Assembly (NCBI RefSeq): GCF_022712275.1
Contig: NZ_JALAGU010000044.1
Span: forward strand, 1 to 31,604
Reading direction: 5' to 3'
Length of the DNA stretch: 31,604 nt
Source: Corynebacterium sp.
Lineage (GTDB): Bacteria > Actinomycetota > Actinomycetes > Mycobacteriales > Mycobacteriaceae
Of the stretch, positions 15,924-23,800 are shown piece after piece. Position numbers and translations under genes: made by a program. Under the pieces are notes generated by a model that was not told where the DNA came from, did not search any database, and saw nothing but the letters and a program-made list of their open reading frames with translations. Position 1 is the first letter of the stretch. Each line of letters begins with the position of its first letter.

Positions 15924-16840
15924 ATGATCGTCTGCTTCGACTTCTGCTCCTCGGCGGTGAGCTGGGCGGCATCACCGGAACCTGCGAGCTCGTCGAGGGC
16001 GGCGGCGAGCTTGGCGTCCAGCTTCTCCAGCGGGGCGGCGAACTCCGGTGCGGTGACCGAGTTGTCCAGGTCGAAGACCGGGACGAGCAGGCCGTGGGTG
16101 CGGAAGACACCGGCGAAGCGGGTGTCCTCGCCGAGGTTCAGCTCACCGGCGGCGTGCACGCGGGCCAGGGCCGGCAGCAGCACATTCTCGGTCTCAGGGC
16201 GGATCCAGCGGATGTGGGCCTTCTCTCCCGGGTCGATCCACCAGGCGGCACCGGTGACCGGGGCGTCGATGCGCTCGGACGGCAGGACCGAGTCATTGGC
16301 CTGCTGCAGGGTCTGCTGCACGGTCGGATTGGACTGCTGGTCCTCGGTGAGCCACCAGTTGAAGTCCTCGGCGACGTCGATGATCGGGGTCTGGTCCTTG
16401 ACGAGCAGGGTGTCCAGCGCCGGCTCGGAGCCGTCGGCGACACCGGTCTCCAGGGAGGCACCCGGCGCGGCGTCCTTCACCCAGTTCAGGGTGAAGGCGA
16501 GGTCGCGGTTCGGGTTGTTGCCACGCTGGGCAGTCTGCAGGGCGACGAGTGCCTCACCACCCTCCTCCTCCGGGCGGACCAGGGCGGCGACGGCACCCGG
16601 CAGCACGGTGACGATGCGCACCGGGCGGGGGAACGCGGCGTCCGCCACCGTCTCGGCGAGGAAGTGCGCCGAGGGGACGAACTCCTGCATCGCGACGAGG
16701 TCGGCCTCGGCCGCGAAGCCGTCGTAGGGGCGGGGGTCGCGCGCAAAGGCGGCGCGCTCGGCAGCGCGGCGGGCGAGCTTCGCCTGGCGGCGGCTCATGC
16801 CCTCGGGCAGGACTTCTTCGTTCTTCTTCTTCTTGGCCAC
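15899..16840 (-). CDS. DUF5926 family protein
   Basis: This 313-aa protein matches the conserved actinobacterial family I know as DUF5926, of unknown function and sometimes mislabelled SecA-like. It opens with a basic Lys-rich MAKKKKNEE followed by SRRQAKLARRAAERAAF. A soluble domain follows, with RDLAFTLNWVKDA, EDFNWWL and AAWWIDPGEKAHIRW. There is no signal peptide or membrane helix. The start is GTG at 16840, 6 nt after TACACT, so it has its own leaderless promoter although it follows glpQ by only 22 bp. I would not assign a function. Confidence 0.85.
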   Translation of the reverse strand: MAKKKKNEEVLPEGMSRRQAKLARRAAERAAFARDPRPYDGFAAEADLVAMQEFVPSAHFLAETVADAAFPRPVRIVTVLPGAVAALVRPEEEGGEALVALQTAQRGNNPNRDLAFTLNWVKDAAPGASLETGVADGSEPALDTLLVKDQTPIIDVAEDFNWWLTEDQQSNPTVQQTLQQANDSVLPSERIDAPVTGAAWWIDPGEKAHIRWIRPETENVLLPALARVHAAGELNLGEDTRFAGVFRTHGLLVPVFDLDNSVTAPEFAAPLEKLDAKLAAALDELAGSGDAAQLTAEEQKSKQTIIAREVTIR

Positions 16841-16846
16841 CCGGCC

Positions 16847-16852
16847 AGTGTA
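16847..16852 (-). promoter_or_regulatory. -10 element of the DUF5926 gene, leaderless spacing
   Basis: TACACT on the minus strand is followed by 6 nt and the GTG start at 16840. It lies in the 22-bp gap after glpQ. Confidence 0.5.
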
Positions 16853-16862
16853 TGTCAGCGGC

Positions 16863-17654
16863 TCAGGCTCCGGAACGGGTCGCCCCCTCGCACCACCCGC
16901 GGGCCCGGTCCGGGAAGTCCGTGGCGATCCACCCGATGTCGTGACGCTGCGCCCACCGGACGTTCCCCGGAGTGTTCAGCGTGTAGAGGTAGGTGTTGGA
17001 CGGCGCGTCCCCCAGTCCCTGCGGTGCGGTGCGTGCCCGGGTCACGGCGAAACCCGGGGACTGGGCGACACACGCCGGCTCCAGATGACGGACCACCTTC
17101 CAGCCGGTGTACTCCTTGCGCAGGTACACGCGGTGGATCCCCGGGTTGATCTTCCGGAACCGGGCCAGGGAGCCGGGGTCGAAGGAGATGAGGTGGACCA
17201 GGTCCGCGCCCGGGCCGGTGGCCGTCTCCTCAGCCAGGCCCGCCGCCACGAGGTCGCTCTGCAGGGCGTGTTCCAGCTGGCCGCGGCGCTCGGCGAAGGT
17301 GTCGAGGCGCTTGGTCTCCACGAAGATCTCCGGGCGGTAGTCGTGCCGCCCGTCGGGCCGCTGTGCGTCCTTCACCAGCCCCAGCAACTCTGCCAGGGTG
17401 AGGATCCGTTGCGGACGCTCGACTGTGCCGAAGTTCAGTTCCCGCAGCTCGGCGAGGGTCTTCGTGTTCACCGCGCCGGTGCCGTCGGAGGTGCGGTCGA
17501 CCGTCGGGTCATGGAGGCAGACCGCCACCCCGTCGGCGGTGAGCTGGATATCGCACTCCACTCCGTCCGCACCGAGCGCGAAGGCGGTCTCGTAGGCGTC
17601 CTGCGTCATTTCCGGGTGGTATCCGCTGGCGCCGCGGTGCGCGATGATCTTCAC
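16863..17654 (-). CDS. glpQ: Glycerophosphodiester phosphodiesterase
   Basis: This 263-aa enzyme of the GDPD TIM-barrel family releases sn-glycerol-3-phosphate and an alcohol from phospholipid-derived diesters. The signature parts are visible: IAHRGASGYHPE (His6, Arg7), VECDIQLT (metal ligands Glu33, Asp35), LHDPTVDRTSDGTG (His48) and EIFVETKR. The usual HPENT reads HPEMT, a substitution next to the active site. No signal peptide is present, so it is probably cytoplasmic. GTG at 17654 lies 7 nt after TACCGT, a leaderless arrangement. It diverges from the patatin gene; both may act on membrane-lipid breakdown products. Confidence 0.93.
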   Translation of the reverse strand: MKIIAHRGASGYHPEMTQDAYETAFALGADGVECDIQLTADGVAVCLHDPTVDRTSDGTGAVNTKTLAELRELNFGTVERPQRILTLAELLGLVKDAQRPDGRHDYRPEIFVETKRLDTFAERRGQLEHALQSDLVAAGLAEETATGPGADLVHLISFDPGSLARFRKINPGIHRVYLRKEYTGWKVVRHLEPACVAQSPGFAVTRARTAPQGLGDAPSNTYLYTLNTPGNVRWAQRHDIGWIATDFPDRARGWCEGATRSGA

Positions 17655-17661
17655 GCTTCAC

Positions 17662-17667
17662 ACGGTA
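17662..17667 (-). promoter_or_regulatory. -10 element of glpQ, leaderless spacing
   Basis: TACCGT on the minus strand is followed by 7 nt and the GTG start at 17654. Confidence 0.5.
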
Positions 17668-17692
17668 GTCACGGCAGGCACCGCGGTCACGG

Positions 17693-17698
17693 TAGGCT
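17693..17698 (+). promoter_or_regulatory. -10 element of the patatin gene, leaderless spacing
   Basis: TAGGCT is followed by 7 nt and GTG at 17706. The same hexamer and spacing occur before ybaK. Confidence 0.55.
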
Positions 17699-17705
17699 GA
17701 CTTCC

Positions 17706-18617
17706 GTGGCAGAAAACCCGGCAGTCGGTACCCCACTCCCCTCGGTCAGCGATACGGCGCTGGTGTTCGAGGGCGGGGCGATGCGGTCCGCCTTCTCCTG
17801 CGCGATGGTGCAGGCACTGGTCGAAGCGGGGATCTCCTTCGACTGGACCTACGGAAACTCGGGCTCCGCGGTGCACGTGGCGACCTACCTCTCCCACGAA
17901 CCCGAACTCGCCCGCGACTACTACACGGTCTTCCCCGGCGACCCGCTGTTCGGCGGCATCCGACCTTTCCTGCGCGGCGACGGATTCTTCAACACGAAGT
18001 ACCTCTTCAGCGGCACCGCCCGTATCGAGGACCGGCGTATGGCCCCGGACTGGACCGCCATGAAGGCCAATCCCGGCAACTTCCGCATCTCCGGATTCAA
18101 CGGTCGCACCGGCGAGACCGTCCACTGGAGCAAGGCAGACATGACCGGGTTGGACGACTTCCTGCTCCACGCCCGCGCCTCGGCGTCGCTGCCGGTGCTC
18201 ATGCCACCGACGCGGATCGGCGGGGAGATCTTCTTCGACGGTGCCTTCGGGCCGACCGGTGGCATCCCCATCGACTCCGCACGCGAGATGGAGGGCTTCG
18301 ACCGTTTCCTGGTCATCATGACGAGGACGCGCTCCTACCGGAAGAAGGCGACGAAGCTCGCCTGGGCGGTGAACCGGTGGTTCCCGCAGTACCCGGCGCT
18401 GGTGGATTCTATGCGTGACCGGCACATGCGCTACAACCGCACCCGCGACTGGATCTTCGAACAGGAGCGGCTGGGCCGGGCCTACATCTTCGCGCCGCAC
18501 CGGATGCCGATCGGCAACGGCACCCGGAAGCTCAACGAACTCGCGGAGACCTACGAGGCCGGCCTGGCGCAGGCCCGCGAGGAGATTCCGCTGATCAAGC
18601 GGTTCCTCGGACTCTAG
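17706..18617 (+). CDS. Patatin-like phospholipase family protein
   Basis: This 303-aa bacterial patatin is a probable acyl-hydrolase with a Ser-Asp dyad. The oxyanion-hole loop is FEGGAMRSAF, the nucleophile lies in YGNSGSAV, and the catalytic Asp is in FFDGAFG. The elbow reads G-N-S-G-S, so the last Gly of the usual GXSXG is Ser; activity is likely but not assured. There is no signal peptide. The GTG start follows TAGGCT by 7 nt, and much longer upstream frames are antisense to glpQ. It converges with ldh, leaving 18 bp. Confidence 0.88.
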   Translation: MAENPAVGTPLPSVSDTALVFEGGAMRSAFSCAMVQALVEAGISFDWTYGNSGSAVHVATYLSHEPELARDYYTVFPGDPLFGGIRPFLRGDGFFNTKYLFSGTARIEDRRMAPDWTAMKANPGNFRISGFNGRTGETVHWSKADMTGLDDFLLHARASASLPVLMPPTRIGGEIFFDGAFGPTGGIPIDSAREMEGFDRFLVIMTRTRSYRKKATKLAWAVNRWFPQYPALVDSMRDRHMRYNRTRDWIFEQERLGRAYIFAPHRMPIGNGTRKLNELAETYEAGLAQAREEIPLIKRFLGL

Positions 18618-18635
18618 TTCGGCGCCGGATCCGCG

Positions 18636-19622
18636 CTAGAGGTCGAAGACGCCGGCGCCCTCCATGACCTGTTCTAGAGTGTCAGCGGAGTGGGCGAACT
18701 GGTCGCTCTCCGTGGCGTCCAACGGCAGTTCAACGGCTTCGCGGACGCCGTCGCGTGCGATGACGGCGGGAGTGCCGATGTAGACGGGACGGCGTCCTTC
18801 CCGGCCGTAGATACCGTCGACCAGCGTGGACACCGGTAGGGCGACATCCTCGTTGCCGAGGACGGCCGCGGTGATCCGGGCCAGGCCCTGGCCGATGCCG
18901 AAGCTGGTCGACCCCTTGGCCTTGATGATCCCGTAGGCGGCGTCCCTGGTCTGCGCGAAGATCCGGTCGGCGGCCTCGGTGCCACCGGCGGCGGCGAGGC
19001 GGGTCGACAGCGGGACGCCGGCGACCGAACCCACCGACCAGACGGGCAGCTCGGTGTCCCCGTGCTCGCCGATGACGTAGGCGTGGACCGACGTCGGGGC
19101 GATGTCGAAGTGGTTACCGAGCGCCCAGCGGAGTCGGGCGGTGTCCAGCACCGTGCCGGAACCGATGACGCGGCGGGAGGGCAGCCCGGACACCTTCCAG
19201 GTGACGTAGCTGAGGATGTCCACCGGATTGGACGCGACAAGGTAGATACCGTCGAATCCGGAATCACGGACAGAACCGACAATGCCCCGGAAAATCCCGA
19301 CGTTCTTTTCGACGAGATCCAGTCGGGTTTCGCCGGGCTTCTGGGCAGCGCCGGCGCAGATGCAGACGATGTCGGCGTCCGCACAGTCGGCGTAGTCACC
19401 CTGGGTGATGACGGTGCGGTGGTTGGACCAGGGGACGGCGTGGTTGAGGTCCTGGACCTGGCCCCAGGTCCTCTTCTCGTCGAGGTCGATGAGGACGAAG
19501 CGGTCGCAGAGACCCTGGTTGATCAGGGCGAAGGCGTAGGCGACGCCGACATCGCCGGCGCCGACGAGGACGATCTTCGTGGCCGGAATGCCGGCCGGGG
19601 CGGTGGCGCCGGTGGTGGTCAT
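18636..19622 (-). CDS. ldh: L-lactate dehydrogenase
   Basis: This 328-aa NAD-dependent enzyme interconverts pyruvate and L-lactate, the main overflow route under oxygen limitation in corynebacteria. The nucleotide-binding loop is LVGAGDVGVAYA. The substrate loop AGAAQKPGETR carries the Gln and Arg residues typical of lactate rather than malate dehydrogenases. The catalytic His is in VIGEHGDTELPVWS, with LVASNPVDIL between. ATG 19622 has GGAAGGA 7 nt upstream. A TATCCT hexamer about 45 nt upstream is the likely -10, so this gene has a real 5' UTR. It diverges from sodA. Confidence 0.97.
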   Translation of the reverse strand: MTTTGATAPAGIPATKIVLVGAGDVGVAYAFALINQGLCDRFVLIDLDEKRTWGQVQDLNHAVPWSNHRTVITQGDYADCADADIVCICAGAAQKPGETRLDLVEKNVGIFRGIVGSVRDSGFDGIYLVASNPVDILSYVTWKVSGLPSRRVIGSGTVLDTARLRWALGNHFDIAPTSVHAYVIGEHGDTELPVWSVGSVAGVPLSTRLAAAGGTEAADRIFAQTRDAAYGIIKAKGSTSFGIGQGLARITAAVLGNEDVALPVSTLVDGIYGREGRRPVYIGTPAVIARDGVREAVELPLDATESDQFAHSADTLEQVMEGAGVFDL

Positions 19623-19714
19623 GGCGCGGTCCTTCCGTTGAGGTGGTGGTTTCAGGTTCAAGGATAGCCGCGGCATGCCCGGGCGAACGGGGTGGAGAAT
19701 GTCACTTTGCCCAC

Positions 19715-19736
19715 AAAGTTCAATTCCTTGAACTTT
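19715..19736. promoter_or_regulatory. 22-bp palindromic operator candidate between ldh and sodA
   Basis: A perfect inverted repeat, AAAGTTCAA then TTCC then its complement, lies in an A/T-rich island in otherwise GC-rich DNA. It is about 20 bp upstream of the sodA -35 candidate and about 50 bp upstream of the ldh -10. The size and symmetry fit a dimeric regulator. I cannot name the protein. Confidence 0.6.
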
Positions 19737-19756
19737 CTTTTTCGAATTGCTGACCA

Positions 19757-19785
19757 TTGCACAGTTCGGAATTTCGGGCCACACT
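19757..19785 (+). promoter_or_regulatory. Candidate sodA promoter
   Basis: TTGCAC at 19757-19762 and CACACT at 19780-19785 are separated by 17 bp, giving a 5' UTR of roughly 35 nt before the sodA ATG. Confidence 0.4.
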
Positions 19786-19825
19786 GGACGCCGTAACAGA
19801 CGTTATGACGAAAGGACCACGAAAC

Positions 19826-20428
19826 ATGGCCGTGTACGAACTTCCCGAGCTCCCTTACGCCTACGATGCGCTGGAGCCGCACATCTCCGCCGAGATCATG
19901 ACACTCCACCACGACAAGCACCACGCGACCTACGTCGCCGGCGCCAACGCCGCTCTGGAGGCCCTCGAGAAGGCCCGCGAAGAGGGCGGCAACCCGGACA
20001 CCGTCCGTGCGCTGTCCAAGAACCTCGCCTTCAACCTCGGTGGCCACACCAACCACTCCATCTTCTGGAAGAACCTCTCCCCGAACGGTGGCGGCGAGCC
20101 CACCGGCGAGCTGGCCGAGGCCATCAACCGTGACTTCGGTTCCTTCGAGAAGTTCCAGGCGAACTTCAACGGTGCCGCCCTGGGCCTGCAGGGCTCCGGC
20201 TGGGCCGTCCTGGGCTACGACCACATCGCCGGCCGCCTCATCGTCGAGCAGCTGACCGACCAGCAGGGCAACACCTCGGTGAACTTCACCCCGCTGCTCA
20301 TGCTGGACATGTGGGAGCACGCCTTCTACCTCCAGTACAAGAACGTCAAGGCCGACTACGTCAAGGCCGTCTGGAACGTCTTCAACTGGGACGACGTCGC
20401 CGAGCGCTTCGCCGCCGCCAAGGCGTAG
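19826..20428 (+). CDS. sodA: Superoxide dismutase (Mn-type)
   Basis: This 200-aa Fe/Mn superoxide dismutase converts superoxide to oxygen and hydrogen peroxide. Metal ligands are His28 (LHHDKHH), His77 (GGHTNHSIFW), Asp161 and His165 (DMWEHAFY). Position 146, which is His in the mycobacterial Fe enzyme, is Gln here (TDQQGN), which with the GGHTNH segment points to Mn use. AAAGGA lies 10 nt before ATG 19826; an upstream in-frame start at 19757 has no family support. A strong hairpin follows. It diverges from ldh. Confidence 0.96.
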   Translation: MAVYELPELPYAYDALEPHISAEIMTLHHDKHHATYVAGANAALEALEKAREEGGNPDTVRALSKNLAFNLGGHTNHSIFWKNLSPNGGGEPTGELAEAINRDFGSFEKFQANFNGAALGLQGSGWAVLGYDHIAGRLIVEQLTDQQGNTSVNFTPLLMLDMWEHAFYLQYKNVKADYVKAVWNVFNWDDVAERFAAAKA

Positions 20429-20507
20429 CAGTTCCCGCAGTTCTGTAGCGCCGGACCGCTCCAGGCGGTTGTACGGAGAGTCGTCACCGACTCCTCTGTG
20501 AGGTCCT

Positions 20508-20564
20508 GACACGGGCGTCTCAGGGTGGTTTCCATCCCCGGAACCACCGTGAGGCGCCCGTGTC
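20508..20564 (+). terminator. sodA terminator hairpin
   Basis: A long inverted repeat begins GACACGGGCG and ends with its complement; inner arms (GGTGG...CCACC) extend it with a few mismatches. It lies 80 bp after the sodA stop. There is no T-run. Confidence 0.6.
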
Positions 20565-20615
20565 GCATGTGTGGGTGGGCACAACCCGGCCACAACCCCA
20601 GACGCGGCTACGACT

Positions 20616-20662
20616 CGACCGGTTGGTCTGGTACGCCCGGACCAACCGGTCGGGCCGTACCC
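20616..20662. repeat. Inverted repeats upstream of the ybaK promoter
   Basis: A perfect 13-bp inverted repeat (20616-20628 with 20640-20652) overlaps a second one (GGTACG at 20629-20634 with CGTACC ending near 20661). Only one can form at a time. The block ends just upstream of the expected -35 region of ybaK, so it may be an operator; it could also be part of the sodA terminator region. Confidence 0.5.
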
Positions 20663-20680
20663 GCACCACGCGTCCGCCGC

Positions 20681-20686
20681 TAGGCT
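20681..20686 (+). promoter_or_regulatory. -10 element of ybaK, leaderless spacing
   Basis: TAGGCT is followed by 7 nt and the GTG start at 20694. Confidence 0.55.
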
Positions 20687-20693
20687 GGCGAGG

Positions 20694-21221
20694 GTGAGCA
20701 AGAAGGACAGGAAGAAACAGCACGGGGCCACGCCCGCCGTGCTCGCACTCGAAAAGGCCGGTGTCGACTTCACCGTCCGCACCTTCGAGCACGATCCCGA
20801 GGTCGCGGACTACGGGGACGAGGCTGCCGCAGCACTCGACATGCCGGCACAGCAGATCTGCAAGACTCTCCTCGTCGAACTCGACGGCGGCCCGCACGAC
20901 GGACGTATGGGGGTCACCGTCGTCCCGGTAACGATGATGCTCGACCTCAAGGCCGCCGCCTCGGCCTTCGGGGCGAAGAAGGCGACCATGGCGGACCCGA
21001 AGGCCGCCGAGCGCTCCACCGGCTACGTCGTCGGCGGCATCAGCCCGCTGGGCCAGAAGAAGCGCCTGGCCACGGTGCTGGACGACGGCGCCGCGTCCGA
21101 GGAGACCCTCCTCGTCTCCGGCGGACGCCGCGGCTTCGACGTCGAGCTCACCCCCGCAGACCTGGTGACCGTCCTGGACGCAACGGTCGCCCCCATCGGC
21201 CGGGAGGACCTCTACCGGTGA
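20694..21221 (+). CDS. ybaK: Cys-tRNA(Pro)/Cys-tRNA(Cys) deacylase YbaK-like
   Basis: This 175-aa trans-editing protein of the YbaK/ProX family removes mischarged amino acids from tRNA. The N-terminus SKKDRKKQHGATPAVLALEKAGV matches the family. The conserved Lys in QQICKTLLVEL is the key residue, with YVVGGISPLGQKKRL and LLVSGGRRGFDVEL in place. The frame is open 123 bp further upstream, but the family start and the -10 spacing both place it at GTG 20694. It converges with msrA, 19 bp apart. Confidence 0.9.
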   Translation: MSKKDRKKQHGATPAVLALEKAGVDFTVRTFEHDPEVADYGDEAAAALDMPAQQICKTLLVELDGGPHDGRMGVTVVPVTMMLDLKAAASAFGAKKATMADPKAAERSTGYVVGGISPLGQKKRLATVLDDGAASEETLLVSGGRRGFDVELTPADLVTVLDATVAPIGREDLYR

Positions 21222-21240
21222 CCCCACCGGCAGAAGACGA

Positions 21241-21936
21241 CTACCCGCAGGTGACGCCGGTGGCGTGGACCGGGCAGTAGCCGTCCGGGTTCTTGTCGAG
21301 ATACTGCTGGTGCTCGTCCTCGGCCAGGTAGTACTCTCCCGCCGGCGTCTCGGCCAGCGGCACGATCTCTGTGGTGATGTCACCGTAGCCGGCGTCCTTC
21401 AGCCGCTCCCCGTAGGAGGAGACCACCGACCGGGCGATCTCGACCTGCGCGGCGACCTCCTCCGGCGTCCCGACGGGGTAGATCACCGAGCGGTACTGCG
21501 AGCCCACGTCATTGCCCTGCCGGTCGCCCTGGGTCGGGTCGTGGTTTTCGAGGGCCACCCTGAGGACCGACTCGAGCGAGACCGCCGACGGATCCCAGAC
21601 CACATCGACGACCTCGGAGTGCCCGGTCCGCCCGGTGCACACCTCACGGTAGGTCGGGTTGGGTGTGTAACCGCCTGCGTAGCCCACCGACGTGGCCTCC
21701 ACCCCGTCGATCTGCCACAGCAGCTTCTCCGCACCCCAGAAACACCCCAGGCCCAGAACGATGTGCTGCTGGCCGGGCTTCCACGGGCCGGTGACCGGCG
21801 TCCCCAGCACCGTGTGGGGCTTCGGATCGGTCAGTACGGGTTGGTGTCCGCCCTTGAGCGCGGTCTCGCTGTCCGGCCGTTCCGCGTGAAACGGCCCGGA
21901 CGAGTTCATGGCCATCAGTCGTTGCAGGAAATCCAC
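21241..21936 (-). CDS. msrA: Peptide-methionine (S)-S-oxide reductase
   Basis: This 231-aa MsrA repairs oxidised methionine in proteins. The catalytic Cys65 is in LGLGCFWGAEK. The conserved VGYAGGYTPNPTYREVCTGRTGHSEVV, HDPTQGDRQGNDVGSQYRS and DEHQQYL blocks are all present. C-terminal cysteines (DGYCPVH and the last-but-one residue) are probable resolving thiols. The GTG start at 21936 has AAAGGA about 10 nt upstream and gives the N-terminal extension normal for corynebacterial MsrA. It follows the RecB-like nuclease gene by 17 bp, so they are probably co-transcribed. It forms an oxidative-stress cluster with sodA and tpx. Confidence 0.95.
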   Translation of the reverse strand: MDFLQRLMAMNSSGPFHAERPDSETALKGGHQPVLTDPKPHTVLGTPVTGPWKPGQQHIVLGLGCFWGAEKLLWQIDGVEATSVGYAGGYTPNPTYREVCTGRTGHSEVVDVVWDPSAVSLESVLRVALENHDPTQGDRQGNDVGSQYRSVIYPVGTPEEVAAQVEIARSVVSSYGERLKDAGYGDITTEIVPLAETPAGEYYLAEDEHQQYLDKNPDGYCPVHATGVTCG

Positions 21937-21953
21937 GGTTGTCCCGTCCTTTC

Positions 21954-23711
21954 TCAGTACTCCAGCGGCGGAACACCGGGTGCCCCGAGCCGCAGCCAAC
22001 GACGCACCGCGGCAGGTGCGTAGCAGTCGTCGGCGTTGTAACGCTCCAGGGTACGCCGGGCACGGGAGGACGCCTCGGCACGCGCACCGGCGTCCGACCC
22101 GTCATCCCCGTCGACGTCCCCCACCGCGATCTCGAAGAGGTCGACCGCTGCCCGGCCGTCGACATCCTCCTGGCTGAAGGTGAAACCGGCGAGCTTCGCC
22201 ACGGACTTCAGTCCCAGTGACCCGTTCGCCGCCAGTGCGGTCTTGACCAGGGCGAAGACGTCGACCCATTCGGGCGAGTTGAGGAAGGCGTTGACGTCGG
22301 CGAGGGTCGGCATGACGATGCCCGGCGCGTACTCGCGTCCGCCGAACCGGGTCGCATAGCTGCGCATCCAGTGGTTCTCGCCCTGCTGGGAGTAGCAGTA
22401 GGCGCGGAAGACGCGGTAGGAGTCATGTGCGGCTCGGCGGCGGGCCATGAGCCAGGTCCAGTAGCGGGCGACGTGCTCCCCCTCGTCACCGTCGCGACTG
22501 AAGTCGGTGAATGGCCGGTACTCGGAGCCGTCGAAGGTGCCCCAGAGGAACGTGCCGCGCGAAGGGTGGGCCTCCATGTCGACGTCGATCTCCACGGCGT
22601 CCCCGATCTCCGCGGCCATCGGCAGTTCGCCGTCGCCGAGGTGTCCGGGCATGCGGAAGGCATGACCGCACCACAGGTCAGGGCCCGTGATCCACCGGCG
22701 CAGCGGTCTACGCAGGAACTCCACCCCGGCCATCCAGGCGGCCGCCAGGGCGGGGTCCTCCCGGTTGACCCCGGGAAGCGTCGACAGTTCCGCAGGCCGG
22801 TCGGCGAGGGCGGCGAGATCCGGCAGGGTGTGGACGCCGAGTTCGCGCCACTGCCGGCCCCGGTCGCCGGGGAGCATGAGGCTGAGGTCGCCGCTGTCGA
22901 CGAGCTCGCGCCGGCAGTGGTTGTGGAACTCGCAGCCGAGGCACTCGCGGACGCGCACCGGGTGGGCCGGGACCGGTGCCTCGAGGGCACGTTCCAGGCC
23001 GTCGAGGACGCGGTCGGCGGGGATGACGACGCACCGGGCGTAACCGCCGACCCCGGTGGTCCCTCCGGCGCCGCCACCGATGAACCCGACGTCCCCGGAC
23101 GCCAGACCGAGCCGGTCGAGCAGGACATGGGCGACGGCGACCTTCTGGGAGTCGACGGCGTTGCTGCGGTGCTTCAGTGGGGCGACGACCGGTGTGGACA
23201 GACCGAGAGCTGCGACGTCCACCACGCGGACACTGTTCTTCTCCGCCGCGCCTTTCGCCCGACGCGCGGTGGTGTGCGCGGTGACGGTCACCGGCATGTA
23301 CACAGTGGACCCGCTGATCCCCGCACCGTCGTCGAGCCGGACCAGCAGGTCGACGTCACAGGCCAGGGCATCGTCCGCGAGGCGGGCCCCGGTGATGACG
23401 CGGACGCCGGCGGCGAGGGCCTCCAGGGTCTGCTCCTCGGCGGTGCCGTCGTCGACGACGTCGATGCGGCTGAACGTCACCCGGTCACCTTGACGGGCGA
23501 CGGTGGGCAGGGCCGAGGCCACGGCGGCACGGCGCAGGGCCGCGCGTTGCCGGTGGGCCTGACGGTCCGCCCTGGCGGTCAGGGAGAGTTCAGGGGTGAC
23601 GCGTCCTCCGGTCGCGGCGCGCAGCAGAATACTGCGGCGGCGGCAACCGGTGAGGTCTGCTGGAGTCACCGGTGTGACCGGCAGAAGGTGGTTCGTCACA
23701 ATAGGTCCCAT
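21954..23711 (-). CDS. TM0106-family RecB-like putative nuclease
   Basis: This 585-aa protein has an N-terminal RecB-like half. A Cys cluster, RECLGCEFHNHCRREL, could bind a metal or Fe-S centre. The C-terminal RNase H-like (DEDD) half has the acidic VEIDVDMEAHP, followed by SLGLKSVAKLAGF and the terminal ERYNADDCYA, the YNxDDC signature of this family. It probably acts on DNA or RNA ends; no function is proven for the family. ATG 23711 is chosen. GTG 23699, 12 bp inside, is possible, and the longer frame to 23777 is not supported. It leads into msrA. Confidence 0.82.
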   Translation of the reverse strand: MGPIVTNHLLPVTPVTPADLTGCRRRSILLRAATGGRVTPELSLTARADRQAHRQRAALRRAAVASALPTVARQGDRVTFSRIDVVDDGTAEEQTLEALAAGVRVITGARLADDALACDVDLLVRLDDGAGISGSTVYMPVTVTAHTTARRAKGAAEKNSVRVVDVAALGLSTPVVAPLKHRSNAVDSQKVAVAHVLLDRLGLASGDVGFIGGGAGGTTGVGGYARCVVIPADRVLDGLERALEAPVPAHPVRVRECLGCEFHNHCRRELVDSGDLSLMLPGDRGRQWRELGVHTLPDLAALADRPAELSTLPGVNREDPALAAAWMAGVEFLRRPLRRWITGPDLWCGHAFRMPGHLGDGELPMAAEIGDAVEIDVDMEAHPSRGTFLWGTFDGSEYRPFTDFSRDGDEGEHVARYWTWLMARRRAAHDSYRVFRAYCYSQQGENHWMRSYATRFGGREYAPGIVMPTLADVNAFLNSPEWVDVFALVKTALAANGSLGLKSVAKLAGFTFSQEDVDGRAAVDLFEIAVGDVDGDDGSDAGARAEASSRARRTLERYNADDCYAPAAVRRWLRLGAPGVPPLEY

Positions 23712-23800
23712 CCTATTGGCTAGAGTGGTCCACCAGAAACACACGCGGTCACCGGTCGGCACCGCAGTACGTTCCACAGCAGGTACAGGAGACCTTTCAC

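Noticed and set aside
19699..19716. Possible GlxR (CRP-type) site upstream of ldh
   Set aside because: The minus strand TGTGGGCAAAGTGACA matches only the first half of the TGTGA-N6-TCACA consensus, so I do not claim it.
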